64,000 nt of DNA. Origin: Rubrivivax sp. GTDB taxonomy: Bacteria > Pseudomonadota > Gammaproteobacteria > Burkholderiales > Burkholderiaceae_C. Every line of letters begins with the position of its first letter. The stretch's first letter is position 1. The stretch is taken from the NCBI GenBank assembly GCA_016789955.1, contig JAEUPB010000098.1:16476-80475 (forward strand), written 5' to 3'. The notes beneath the pieces are model-generated. The model ran no database searches, was not told the origin of the DNA, and saw only the letters and a list, made by a program, of their open reading frames with translations. Positions 35,870 to 44,430 of this stretch are shown in pieces. Position numbers and translations under genes: made by a program.

Positions 35870-37543
35870 TCAGCTGCGCGATGCGAAGAGGTCGATTCTG
35901 AAGACCTTCGTGGCCACCGCGATCGGCACCACGATCACGGCGATCAGCAGCAACCCGTAGGCCGAGGCCTGCGCCATCAGGCCGCTGTCGATGAGGCGGA
36001 AGATGCGGATCGGCATGGTCTCGCGGTCGCCCGAGTACACGATGATGCTGGCGCTCAGCTCGGCCACCGTGGTGGTCCACGTCAGCACCGCGGCGGCCAC
36101 GATGGCCGGCGCCATCAGCGGCAGCACCACGCGGAAGAAGGTGCGCACCGGCGGCACGCCCAGGCTGATCGAGGCCTCCTCGATCGAGTCGGGGATGTTG
36201 TACAGCGTGCTCGATGCGTTGCGCGTGCCGAACGGCAGCCGCCGCACCACATAGGCCAGCACGATGATCGCGCCGGTGCCGGTGAGCGGCAGCCAGCCGG
36301 TGTTGAAGCTCATCAGGAGGCCGATGCCGATCACCGTGCCCGAGAGCGCCAGCGGCAGCGCGGTGAGGTAGTCCAGCCACGGCGTCAGCGCGTTGCGCTT
36401 CTTCACCACGAGGTAGCTGATCAGCACCGCCAGCGTGATGCCGATGGCGGTGGCGATGGCCGCGTAGGCCAGCGTGTTCAGCAACGGGTCGATCGCGCGC
36501 GTGAACACGCGCTCGAGGTGCGCGGTGGTCCACTCGCCCCAGCGCATCACCGGCCCACGCGCCGCCGTGAACGCGCCCACGACGATGCTGGCCACCGGCA
36601 GCAGCGACACCGCCACCACCAGCCCCGCCGCCCCGCCCAGCAGCGCACCGCGCCCGCCCGCCAGTCGCTGCGGCTGTGCGCCGCGGCCCTGCACCACCTC
36701 GCGCCGGCCGCGCGCCACCACGCGGCGCTGCGCCCACAGCGCGAGCATCACGATCGCCACCGACAGCGTGGCCAGCGTGCTCTGCAGCGTGGGGTCGGAG
36801 CCGACCTCCGAGACCGTGGCCTGGTAGGTGAGCACCGACAGCAGTGGCACCTTGTTCGACAGCACCATCGCCACCGCGAAGTTGCCCACCACCAGCGTGA
36901 ACACCAGCAGCGCGCTGGCCGCGATGGCCGGGAGCACCACCGGCAGCAGCACTTTCCAGCGCGAGGCCGCTGGCGACGTGCCCAGGCTCTGCGCCGCTTC
37001 CTCGAGCTGCACGTCGAAGCCGCGGATCGCCGCCAGCGTGCCGATGTAGACGTAGGTGTAGTAGGTGAAGGTCAACACCGTGACCAGGCCCGTCCAGCCG
37101 TAGAAGCTGGGCAGCGCGATGTCGCGCTCGGCCAGCGCCCGTGTGACGAGGCCGTTGTTGCCGACCATCATCAGCCACGTCTGCGCGGCGATGACCTCGG
37201 GCACCACCAGCGTGACCAGCGGCAGCACCGCGACGATCCCCTTGCCGGGAAAGTCGAACCGCGCGGTGAACCAGGCCAGCGGCACGCCGATCAGCAGCGC
37301 GAACAGCGTGACGACGGCACCCAGCAGGACCGTGTTGAACACCGCCTGCAGGTACTTGGGGTCAGAGGCCACCAGCGCCCAGCCCGATCGGCCCGCACCG
37401 CGGCCGAAACTGCCGAGCAGGACGTTGCCCAGCGGCATCAGCAGGAACACCACGAGCAGCGCCAGCGCGGCCAGCGTGAGCCACGGCCACGGCGAGCGCA
37501 GGTCGAGGCCGAGCCGGCTGCCGGGTGCGGCGACGGCGGTCAC
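35870..37543 (-). CDS. ABC transporter permease, fused double-domain (FbpB type)
   Basis: 557 residues from GTG 37543, overlapping the ATPase stop by GTGA. Two BPD_transp_1 permease halves, each with about six hydrophobic helices, and EAA loops EEAAQSLGTSPAASRWKVLLPVVLPA and EEASISLGVPPVRTFFRVVLPLMAP that bind the ATPase. A single gene encodes both halves, as in iron(III)/phosphonate-type importers. Inner membrane. Confidence 0.93.
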   Translation of the reverse strand: MTAVAAPGSRLGLDLRSPWPWLTLAALALLVVFLLMPLGNVLLGSFGRGAGRSGWALVASDPKYLQAVFNTVLLGAVVTLFALLIGVPLAWFTARFDFPGKGIVAVLPLVTLVVPEVIAAQTWLMMVGNNGLVTRALAERDIALPSFYGWTGLVTVLTFTYYTYVYIGTLAAIRGFDVQLEEAAQSLGTSPAASRWKVLLPVVLPAIAASALLVFTLVVGNFAVAMVLSNKVPLLSVLTYQATVSEVGSDPTLQSTLATLSVAIVMLALWAQRRVVARGRREVVQGRGAQPQRLAGGRGALLGGAAGLVVAVSLLPVASIVVGAFTAARGPVMRWGEWTTAHLERVFTRAIDPLLNTLAYAAIATAIGITLAVLISYLVVKKRNALTPWLDYLTALPLALSGTVIGIGLLMSFNTGWLPLTGTGAIIVLAYVVRRLPFGTRNASSTLYNIPDSIEEASISLGVPPVRTFFRVVLPLMAPAIVAAAVLTWTTTVAELSASIIVYSGDRETMPIRIFRLIDSGLMAQASAYGLLLIAVIVVPIAVATKVFRIDLFASRS

Positions 37544-38646
37544 GGCGCCAGCACCAGCGTGGACGCCGGATCGAAGCGGAGCCTGCCGGGGTCGCCCACC
37601 TGGAGCGCGTCGTGTCCAGGGCCGTGGCGATCGACCTGCAGCTGCTCGCCACCGGGCAGCTGCACGCGGTAGCTCGTCTTCTCGCCGAGGTACTGGCGGC
37701 GCAGCACGCGCACCGACACCGCGGCCGAGTCTGGAGCGTCAGACGTGTCGGGCCTGAGCGCCAGCGTCTCGGGCCGCGCCATCAGCAGTGCAGCACCGGC
37801 CGGCAGCGCCGACACCGCCTGCGCAGGCACCGCCACAGGCTGCGCGCCGCCGAGCGCGACCGACGTGCGCTCGCCGGCAGCCACCGCGGAGGACAGCGTC
37901 ACCGGCAGCAGGTTGGCCGCACCGACGAAATCGGCCACGTAGCCGGTGGCCGGCCGGCGATAGATCTCGGCCGGCGTGCCGACCTGCTCGAGCCGGCCGC
38001 GGTTCATCACGCCGATGCGGTGCGACAGCGCCAGGGCCTCGTCCTGGTCGTGCGTGACGAACACGGTGGTGATGCCGGCCTCGGCCTGCAGCTCGGCGAT
38101 GGTCTGGCGCACCTGCAGCCGCAGCTTGGCGTCGAGGTTGGACAGCGGCTCGTCCATCAGCAGCACCTGCGGCTGGATGACCAGCGCGCGCGCCAGCGCC
38201 ACGCGCTGACGCTGCCCGCCGGAGAGCGCCGCGGGCAGCCGCTCGCCGAGTGCCGAGAGGCCCACGCGCTCCAGCGCCTCGCCCACGCGGCGCCGCAGGT
38301 TTTCCGCATCCACGCGGCGCGCACGCAGCCCGTACGCGACGTTGTCGGACACCGTCTTGTCGGGGAACAGCGCGTAGTCCTGGAACACCATGCCGATGTC
38401 GCGCAGGTGCGGCGGCACGCGCGTCACGTCGCGCTCGCCGAAGCGGATGCACCCGGCGCGCGCCGCCACGAAGCCGGCGATCGTGCGCAGCAGCGTGGTC
38501 TTGCCGCAGCCGCTGGGGCCTAGCAGCGTGAAGAACGAGCCGCGCTCGATGTCCAGGTGCAGGCCGTCGATCACGGCCGCGCCGCCGTAGTCGACGGTCA
38601 GCGCCTCGATGTGGATGCCGGGGCGGGCCGGCGATGGCGAGTTCAT
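37540..38646 (-). CDS. ABC transporter ATP-binding protein (Fbp/Pot type)
   Basis: 368 residues. Walker A GPSGCGKTT, Q-loop FQDYALFP, signature LSGGQRQRVALARAL, Walker B VLLMDEPLSNLDAKLR and the H-loop VTHDQDEALAL are all intact. The C-terminal ~120 residues form a TOBE-like regulatory domain. It energises the fused permease encoded just downstream. It lies 64 bases after the inositol-phosphatase gene, so it may be part of the same transcript as dapA. Confidence 0.95.
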   Translation of the reverse strand: MNSPSPARPGIHIEALTVDYGGAAVIDGLHLDIERGSFFTLLGPSGCGKTTLLRTIAGFVAARAGCIRFGERDVTRVPPHLRDIGMVFQDYALFPDKTVSDNVAYGLRARRVDAENLRRRVGEALERVGLSALGERLPAALSGGQRQRVALARALVIQPQVLLMDEPLSNLDAKLRLQVRQTIAELQAEAGITTVFVTHDQDEALALSHRIGVMNRGRLEQVGTPAEIYRRPATGYVADFVGAANLLPVTLSSAVAAGERTSVALGGAQPVAVPAQAVSALPAGAALLMARPETLALRPDTSDAPDSAAVSVRVLRRQYLGEKTSYRVQLPGGEQLQVDRHGPGHDALQVGDPGRLRFDPASTLVLAP

Positions 38647-38710
38647 CGGGAGTCTCGTTCTTGTGTGAGCCGCGCGGCGAGCCCGCGGTCGGCCCGCCGA
38701 GTCTGCCGCA

Positions 38711-39514
38711 TCAGCCGGGCGCCTGGGCCACCAGCGCCAGCGCCTCGCGGTGGCGCGCCGGGTCGCCTGCGGCCAGCACCTGCGAGCCACTGTCCAGCGT
38801 GACCGGTGCGCCCTGCCAGTCGGTGATGACGCCGCCGGCGCCTTCGATCAGGGGGCGGAACGGCGCGTAGTCCCAGACCTTGAAGCCGGCGTCGATGGCG
38901 ATGTCGGTGCGCCCGGCGGCCAGCAGCCCGTAGCTCAGGCAGCAGCCGCCGTAGATGCGCCACGCGGTGCGCGTGCGCAGGGCCTCCAGCGCGGGGCGTT
39001 CGACCGCCGACAGGAAGTCGGGGTTGCTGGTGGTGAGGATGGCCTGCGCCAGGCCCGGACAGGCGCGCGTGCGCAGCGGCGCGCCGTTCATCGTGCTGGC
39101 GCGCCCGGCCGCGCCGACGTAGCGCTGCCGCGTCACCGGCAGGTGCATCACGCCGATCACCGGTACGCCCTGCCAGGCCAGCGCGATCAGCGTGCCGAAC
39201 ACCGGCACGCCGGCCACGAACGGCGCCGTGCCGTCGATCGGGTCGAGGATCCACACTGCCTCGGCGTCGGGTGCGCTCGCGCCGGCCTCCTCGCCGAGGA
39301 TGCCGTGCGCGGGGAAGCGCGCGCCGATCAGCTCGCGCAGCCTCGCCTCGATCTGCGCATCCAGCGCGGTGACGAAGCTGCGATCGGCCTTCACCTGCAC
39401 CTCGGGCCGCAGTGCGGCGGCCGGCGCCAGCAGCGCGTGCGCGGCATCGGCCAGCTCGTGCGCGAAGGCGAGCCAGTCGTCCAGGTGGCGCTCGGCCGGC
39501 AGGGGTGTGGCCAC
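38711..39514 (-). CDS. Inositol monophosphatase family protein (HisN/SuhB-like)
   Basis: 267 residues from GTG 39514, which has GAGG six bases upstream; GTG 39520 is also in frame. Metal-binding motifs: GEEAGA, ILDPIDGTAPFVAG and the late VWDYAPFRPLIEGAGG. These are Mg2+-dependent sugar or inositol phosphatases; related members hydrolyse histidinol phosphate. It begins just after the DapA-family stop and precedes the ABC ATPase. Substrate cannot be read; a HisN role is a guess from family resemblance. Confidence 0.88.
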   Translation of the reverse strand: MATPLPAERHLDDWLAFAHELADAAHALLAPAAALRPEVQVKADRSFVTALDAQIEARLRELIGARFPAHGILGEEAGASAPDAEAVWILDPIDGTAPFVAGVPVFGTLIALAWQGVPVIGVMHLPVTRQRYVGAAGRASTMNGAPLRTRACPGLAQAILTTSNPDFLSAVERPALEALRTRTAWRIYGGCCLSYGLLAAGRTDIAIDAGFKVWDYAPFRPLIEGAGGVITDWQGAPVTLDSGSQVLAAGDPARHREALALVAQAPG

Positions 39515-39522
39515 GCGCACCC

Positions 39523-40449
39523 TCAGCGCGGCGGCAGACCGACCTCGGGCAGCGTCGGGCGCTTCGCCAGCGCCTCGTCCATCACGTGCTGCACATGCGC
39601 CAGGTCGTCGCCCTGCAGCGGCAGCCGCGGCGGCCGCGTGCGCCAGGTGCCGCGGCCCATGCGGTGCTCGCACCACTTGATGCACTGCACGAGGTCGGGC
39701 CGCGCGTCGAGGTGCAGCAGCGGCATGAACCATTCGTACAGCGGCATCGCCTCGGCGATGCGGCCGGCGCGCGCCAGCCGGAACAGCGTCTCGCCCTCGC
39801 GCGGGAAGGCGTTGCTCATGCCCGAGACCCAGCCCACCGCGCCCATCGCCACGCTCTCGACCACCACGTCGTCCAGCCCGGCGAACAGCACGAAGCGGTC
39901 GCCGACGATGCGCCGCGTGTCGATGAAGCGCCGCGTGTCGCCGGAGCTGTCCTTGAAGCAGACGATGTTCTCCACGTCGGCCAGGCTGGCCAGGATGTCG
40001 GGCGTGATGTCGTTCTTGTAGATCGGCGGGTTGTTGTAGATCATCACCGGCAGGTCGACGCCCTGCGCCACGCTGCGGAAGTGCGCGGCCGACTCGTGCG
40101 GCTTGGCCGAGTAGACGAGCGCCGGCATCACCATCACGCCGTCGACGCCCACGCGTTGCGCGGCCTGCGCGGTCTCGATGGCGAACGCGGTGGTGAACTC
40201 GGCGATGCCGCAGATCACCGGCACGCGTCCCGCCGCCACGCTCTTGGCCGCTTCCATCACCTGCACCTTCTCGCTGCGCGTGAGGCCGGTGTTCTCGCCG
40301 ACGGTGCCGCAGACGATGAGGCCCGAGACACCGTCGCGCACCAGCGCGTCGATGACCTTGGCGGTGGCGTCGATGTCCAGCGAGTAGTCCTCGCGGAACT
40401 GCGTGGTGACGGCGGGGAAGACCCCGGTCCAGGAGACGGCGTGAGGCAT
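39523..40449 (-). CDS. DapA-family lyase/deaminase, probable 1-pyrroline-4-hydroxy-2-carboxylate deaminase
   Basis: 308 residues, class I aldolase fold. Catalytic Lys166 (in [10 protein letters not shown]) and Tyr138 (in MIYNNPP) are present; the GTVGENTGL loop differs from the GTTGE of dihydrodipicolinate synthase. It lies divergent from a proline-racemase-family epimerase and a DadA-like oxidase. In the established D-hydroxyproline pathway these three activities are hydroxyproline 2-epimerase, D-hydroxyproline oxidase and a DapA-family deaminase giving 2-oxoglutarate semialdehyde, so I favour that role from context. No dedicated semialdehyde dehydrogenase is in the window. It heads the leftward operon. 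Confidence 0.85.
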   Translation of the reverse strand: MPHAVSWTGVFPAVTTQFREDYSLDIDATAKVIDALVRDGVSGLIVCGTVGENTGLTRSEKVQVMEAAKSVAAGRVPVICGIAEFTTAFAIETAQAAQRVGVDGVMVMPALVYSAKPHESAAHFRSVAQGVDLPVMIYNNPPIYKNDITPDILASLADVENIVCFKDSSGDTRRFIDTRRIVGDRFVLFAGLDDVVVESVAMGAVGWVSGMSNAFPREGETLFRLARAGRIAEAMPLYEWFMPLLHLDARPDLVQCIKWCEHRMGRGTWRTRPPRLPLQGDDLAHVQHVMDEALAKRPTLPEVGLPPR

Positions 40450-40541
40450 CGGCAAGACTCCGGTGGTGCGCCGCGCCCCGACCGCCGGGGCGCGAAAACC
40501 CCTCTGCGTGGGGGCGCGCGAAGTGTGTAGCGTGCCACACC
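40450..40541. promoter_or_regulatory. Divergent promoter region of the hydroxyproline-type cluster
   Basis: 92 bp between the two divergent starts. It holds an 8-bp-arm inverted repeat CGCGCCCC/GGGGCGCG (40472-40479 and 40487-40494), a CCCC/GGGG pair next to it, and GTGTG...CACAC (40523-40527 and 40536-40540) abutting the epimerase ATG. Such symmetry suggests a dimeric regulator controlling both directions. No regulator gene lies beside it. Confidence 0.45.
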
Positions 40542-41495
40542 ATGCACGACCAACCCGCACCGACACGCATCATCGACAGCCACACCGGCGGCGAGCCCAC
40601 GCGCCTGGTGATCAGCGGCGGCCCCGACCTCGGCAGCGGCCCGATGGCCGTGCGCCGCGAGCGCTTCCGCGAGCACCACGACGCGTGGCGCCGGGCGCTG
40701 GCCAACGAGCCGCGCGGCAACGACGTGATCGTCGGTGGCATCGTCACGCCGCCGGAGCGGCCGGGCAGCGTCTGCGGCGTCGTCTACTTCAACAACGCCG
40801 GCTACCTCGGCATGTGCGGCCACGGCACGATCGGGCTGGTGGCCACGCTCGCCTGGCTGGGCCGCATCGGCCCGGGCGTGCACGCGATCGACACGCCGGT
40901 GGGCCCGGTGCAGGCCGAACTGCACGATGACGGCGGCGTCACGGTGGCCAACGTGCCGTCGTACCGGCTGCTGCACCACGTGGCCGTCGACGTGCCGGGC
41001 CACGGCCGCGTGCACGGCGACGTGGCCTGGGGCGGCAACTGGTTCTTCCTGTGCCACGAACATGGCCTCGCGATCGATGCGGCGCAGTTGCCCGCGCTCA
41101 CCGACCTCGGCCGGCGCATCCGTGACGCACTCGCCGCCGCCGGCATCACCGGAGCCGATGGCGCGTTGATCGACCACGTCGAGCTGCTGGGCCCGCCGGC
41201 GCGGCCCGAGCACCAGGGCCGCTCGTTCGTGCTGTGCCCCGGCGGCGCCTACGACCGCTCGCCCTGCGGCACCGGCACCAGCGCCAAGCTCGCCTGCCTG
41301 GCCGCCGACGGCACGCTCGCGCCCGGGCAGGTGTGGCGCCAGGAAAGCGTGATCGGCAGCGTGTTCGCTGCGCGCTACGAGGCCGACCCGGAAGGCCGCG
41401 GCCGCGTGCGGCCGTTCATCCACGGCCGCGCGCACGTGGTGCTGGACGCCCAGGTGGTGTTCGACCCGGCCGATCCGTTCGCCTGGGGGCTGTGA
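40542..41495 (+). CDS. Proline racemase family epimerase, probable 4-hydroxyproline 2-epimerase
   Basis: 317 residues. Both catalytic cysteines are present: Cys92 in GMCGHGTIG and Cys242 in SPCGTGTSA. Two Cys mark racemases/epimerases, as opposed to the Thr/Cys dehydratases of the family. Interconverts trans-4-hydroxy-L-proline and cis-4-hydroxy-D-proline in the pathway known from pseudomonads. It starts the rightward operon and overlaps the oxidase by GTGA. The ATG has no strong ribosome site. Confidence 0.9.
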   Translation: MHDQPAPTRIIDSHTGGEPTRLVISGGPDLGSGPMAVRRERFREHHDAWRRALANEPRGNDVIVGGIVTPPERPGSVCGVVYFNNAGYLGMCGHGTIGLVATLAWLGRIGPGVHAIDTPVGPVQAELHDDGGVTVANVPSYRLLHHVAVDVPGHGRVHGDVAWGGNWFFLCHEHGLAIDAAQLPALTDLGRRIRDALAAAGITGADGALIDHVELLGPPARPEHQGRSFVLCPGGAYDRSPCGTGTSAKLACLAADGTLAPGQVWRQESVIGSVFAARYEADPEGRGRVRPFIHGRAHVVLDAQVVFDPADPFAWGL

Positions 41496-42811
41496 ACGTG
41501 GGTGCATCGGATTCCGCCGCGCCGGCACCGCCGCTGCCGCCGTTGCCCCCGATCGGCACCGGCGAGACGGAAGCCGACGTGCTCGTGATCGGCGCCGGCG
41601 TGATCGGCCTGTCGATCGCGTGGCAGCTCTTGCAGCGCGGACGCGGCGTGTGCGTGATCGACCGCGAGTCGGTGGCCGCGGGCGCCAGCCGCGGCAACGC
41701 CGGCGCCTATGCGTTCTCCGACATCCAGCCGCTCGCCTCGCCCGGCATCTGGCGCCAGGTGCCGCGCTGGCTGGTCGACCCGCTCGGGCCGCTGGCGTTG
41801 CGGCCGGCGTACCTGCCGCAGATCACGCCGTGGCTGCTGCGCTTCGCGGTGGCGAGCCGGCCCTCGCACGTCGACGCAAGCATCCGCGCGCAGGTGGCGC
41901 TGAACCGCCTCTCGGCCGAGGCCACGCCGCGGCTGCTGGCGTCGATCGACGCGTCCGGCATGCTGCACGAGGACGGCAACCTGCACCTCTACGAAACCGA
42001 GGCGCAGTGGCGCGCGTCGCTGCCCGGCTGGCAGCAGCGTGCCGCCCACGGCATCGCCTTCGAGCACGCGCACGGTGCCGCCGCGCTGGCGCGCTGGCAA
42101 CCGGGGCTGAGCCCGGCGCTGACGGTGGGCACCTTCGTGCCCGGCTGGTCGACGATCGACGACCCGCTGGTGCTGGTGCAGCGGATGGCCGAGCGCTGCG
42201 CAGTGCAGGGCGCGCGGCTGCGGCGCGCGCAGGCCACCGTGGTGGCACCGGGCGCCGATGGCGTGCACGTGCACCGGGCGGACGGCGCGCCGCTGCGCGC
42301 GCGGCAGGTGGTGGTGGCCGCGGGCGCCTGGTCGCACCGGCTCGCCGTGACGCTGGGCGAGCGCATCCCGCTGGAGACCGAGCGCGGCTACAACACGACG
42401 TTGCCGCCCGGCGCCTTCCCGCTGACGCGGCAGCTCACCTTCCCCGACCACGCTTTCGTCGTCACACCCATCGGCGGCGGCGTGCGCGTGGGCGGCGCGG
42501 TGGAGCTGGGCGGGCTGGAGGCCGAGCCCGACTTCCGCCGCGCCGACACGCTGCTGGCAAAGGCGCGGCGCTTCCTGCCCGGGTTGAACGCAAAGGGCGG
42601 CACGCGCTGGATGGGCTTCCGCCCGTCGCTGCCCGACTCGCTGCCGGCCATCGGCGCGTCGCGGCACGACCCCCGCGTGCTGTACGCCTTCGGCCACGGG
42701 CACCTGGGGCTGACGCAGTCGGCGGCGACCGCGGAGATCGTGGCGGCGCTGGCCGGCGGCGAGACGCCGCCGATCGACCTCGCGCCGTACAGACCTCAAC
42801 GTTTCACCTGA
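41492..42811 (+). CDS. FAD-dependent D-amino-acid dehydrogenase (DadA-like), probable D-hydroxyproline oxidase
   Basis: 439 residues from GTG 41492 (GTGA overlap with the epimerase; GTG 41498 is alternative). After ~28 Pro/Ala-rich residues comes the FAD Rossmann motif [16 protein letters not shown]. The substrate-domain [19 protein letters not shown] and the C-terminal [16 protein letters not shown] and HGHLGLTQS patterns fit the DAO/DadA family. It probably oxidises cis-4-hydroxy-D-proline to the pyrroline that the DapA-family gene deaminates. Its TGA overlaps the pseudouridine synthase ATG by one base. Confidence 0.9.
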   Translation: MNVGASDSAAPAPPLPPLPPIGTGETEADVLVIGAGVIGLSIAWQLLQRGRGVCVIDRESVAAGASRGNAGAYAFSDIQPLASPGIWRQVPRWLVDPLGPLALRPAYLPQITPWLLRFAVASRPSHVDASIRAQVALNRLSAEATPRLLASIDASGMLHEDGNLHLYETEAQWRASLPGWQQRAAHGIAFEHAHGAAALARWQPGLSPALTVGTFVPGWSTIDDPLVLVQRMAERCAVQGARLRRAQATVVAPGADGVHVHRADGAPLRARQVVVAAGAWSHRLAVTLGERIPLETERGYNTTLPPGAFPLTRQLTFPDHAFVVTPIGGGVRVGGAVELGGLEAEPDFRRADTLLAKARRFLPGLNAKGGTRWMGFRPSLPDSLPAIGASRHDPRVLYAFGHGHLGLTQSAATAEIVAALAGGETPPIDLAPYRPQRFT

Positions 42812-43476
42812 TGTCGACAGGTGCCGAGGCCGCTGCCCGCGACGGCGGGCCCGAGTCGCCGCTCGTCGTGGTGCACGAGGACGCCCACGTGGTGGCGCTC
42901 GACAAGCCGGCCGGGCTGCTGTGCGTGCCGGGCCGCGGCGCGGAGGGGCTCGTACGCAACCTGTGGTCGCTGGCGCTGCCGCGCTGGCCCACGCTGCGCA
43001 TCGTGCACAGGCTGGACCAGGCGACTTCCGGCCTTGTGCTGTTCGCGCTCGATGCCGACGCGCACCGCACGCTCTCGGCGGCCTTCGAGAACCGCGCGGT
43101 GGACAAGCGCTACGAGGCGCTCGTGCACGGGTGGCCTGCCGGCGAATCCGGCTCGATCGACCTGCCGCTGGCCGCCGATTGGCCGAACCGGCCGCGGCAG
43201 CGGGTGGACCGCGAGCGGGGCAAGCCGTCCCTGACGCACTGGCGCGCGCTGGCCCGGGGCGCGGGCGAGAGCCGGCTCGAACTGCAACCGGTCACCGGCC
43301 GCTCGCACCAGTTGCGCGTGCACCTCGCGACGATCGGCCACCCTGTGCGGGGTGATCGCCTCTACGGCCCCACGGACGATGCTGCGCCGCGGCTGATGCT
43401 GCATGCGCACTCGCTCCGGCTGCTGCACCCGGTGCGCGGCGGAGAGCTGGCACTCGAATCGGCCGTGCCGTTCTGA
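42811..43476 (+). CDS. RluA-family pseudouridine synthase
   Basis: 221 residues, single-domain RluA type. The signature HRLDQATSG holds the catalytic Asp; DKPAGLLCVPG and GRSHQLRVHLATIGHPVRGD are also typical. No S4 domain. It modifies uridine in rRNA or tRNA (RluA-like length). It shares one base with the oxidase stop (TGATG), a chance-looking coupling of an RNA enzyme to a catabolic operon. Confidence 0.93.
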   Translation: MSTGAEAAARDGGPESPLVVVHEDAHVVALDKPAGLLCVPGRGAEGLVRNLWSLALPRWPTLRIVHRLDQATSGLVLFALDADAHRTLSAAFENRAVDKRYEALVHGWPAGESGSIDLPLAADWPNRPRQRVDRERGKPSLTHWRALARGAGESRLELQPVTGRSHQLRVHLATIGHPVRGDRLYGPTDDAAPRLMLHAHSLRLLHPVRGGELALESAVPF

Positions 43477-43694
43477 GCACTCGGATTCCACAGCCCGTGC
43501 ACCGGCCGCCCACGGTCGGCGCACCGTCCACCCCCCTGCAGTCCACCAAACTCGCCGCCCCCGATCGACAGCTTCTACACCGGGTTGTCCACGCAGTTGT
43601 CCACCGGTTGCCAACCGGTCTTGCCGTGGCCCCTCCACGCCGACTCCACAGCCACTGCACAGGCCTGTCCACCGCGCGGCGCTATGCTGCGCCG
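43477..43694. promoter_or_regulatory. Repeat-rich intergenic region with TCCAC motifs and a 17-bp palindrome
   Basis: 218 bp without a gene. The pentamer TCCAC occurs eight times on the plus strand, twice as TTGTCCAC (43585-43592 and 43597-43604), with a 17-bp palindrome ACCGGTTG-C-CAACCGGT at 43603-43619. TATGCT at 43683-43688 may be the -10 of the SDR gene. TTGTCCAC resembles a weak DnaA box, but there is no other origin feature nearby. A multi-site regulatory region is a better reading. Confidence 0.45.
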
Positions 43695-44426
43695 ATGTAC
43701 ACCGCACCCCTGGCCATCGTCACCGGCGCCTCGCGCGGACTCGGCACCGCGCTGGCCGAACAACTCGCCGCGTCCGGGCACACCGTGCTCGGGCTGTCGC
43801 GCCGCACCGCCGCGCTGCCCGCCTCGGTGGAGCAATGGCCGGTGGACCTGGCCGAGGCCGGGCCTGTCGCCGAGCGGCTGGCGCAGTGGCTGCGCGAACG
43901 CCGCGGCGCGCCGTCTGCGGTGCTGATCAACAACGCCGGCGTGGTGTCGCGCCCGGCGCCGCTGGAGGCCATCGACGCGGCCGACCTGCGCAACGCGATC
44001 CGCGTCGGCCTCGAGGCGCCGCTGCTGCTCACCGCCGCCTTCCTCGCCGCCACCGCCGACTGGACGGTGCCGCGCCGCGTGATGCTGGTGTCCTCGGGAC
44101 TCGGGCGCCGTGGCATGGCCGGCAGCGCGTCGTACTGCGCGGCCAAGGCCGGCCTGGACAACCTGGCCCGCGCGCTCGCCCTGGAGCAGGCCGCGCAGCC
44201 GCACGGCGCCCGCATCGCCTCGGTGGCCCCGGGCGTGATCGACACCGAGATGCAGCAGCAGCTGCGCGGCGCCGACCCGGTGCTGTTCCCCGAACGCGAG
44301 CGCTTCGCCGCGCTGCACCGCGACGGCCAGCTCGACAGCCCAGCCACCGCGGCGGCCAAGCTGCTGCGCCTGCTGGCGCGCGACGACTACGGCGACGAGT
44401 CCGTGACCGACGTGCGCGGCGCCTGA
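43695..44426 (+). CDS. SDR family oxidoreductase (sepiapterin-reductase-like)
   Basis: 243 residues. Cofactor loop TGASRGLG at ~10-17 and NNAG at ~80 are intact. The active site is read as SSGLGRRGMAGSASYCAAKAG, with Tyr and Lys spaced YxxxK. It resembles YciK/sepiapterin-reductase-like SDRs. NADP preference is suggested by the ASR loop but not certain. It is alone on its strand and converges with the S10 gene 4 bp away. Role unknown. Confidence 0.88.
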   Translation: MYTAPLAIVTGASRGLGTALAEQLAASGHTVLGLSRRTAALPASVEQWPVDLAEAGPVAERLAQWLRERRGAPSAVLINNAGVVSRPAPLEAIDAADLRNAIRVGLEAPLLLTAAFLAATADWTVPRRVMLVSSGLGRRGMAGSASYCAAKAGLDNLARALALEQAAQPHGARIASVAPGVIDTEMQQQLRGADPVLFPERERFAALHRDGQLDSPATAAAKLLRLLARDDYGDESVTDVRGA

Positions 44427-44430
44427 GCGG

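Noticed and set aside
33456-37178. A 1240-residue minus-strand frame over the ABC genes
   Set aside because: It crosses the SBP5, Fbp-type binding protein and permease genes in another frame and has only low-complexity Arg/Gly/Ala sequence.
43477-43694. A possible replication origin (TTGTCCAC repeats)
   Set aside because: No dnaA/dnaN, no A/T-rich unwinding stretch, and the motifs do not match TTATCCACA well. Regulatory repeats are more likely.
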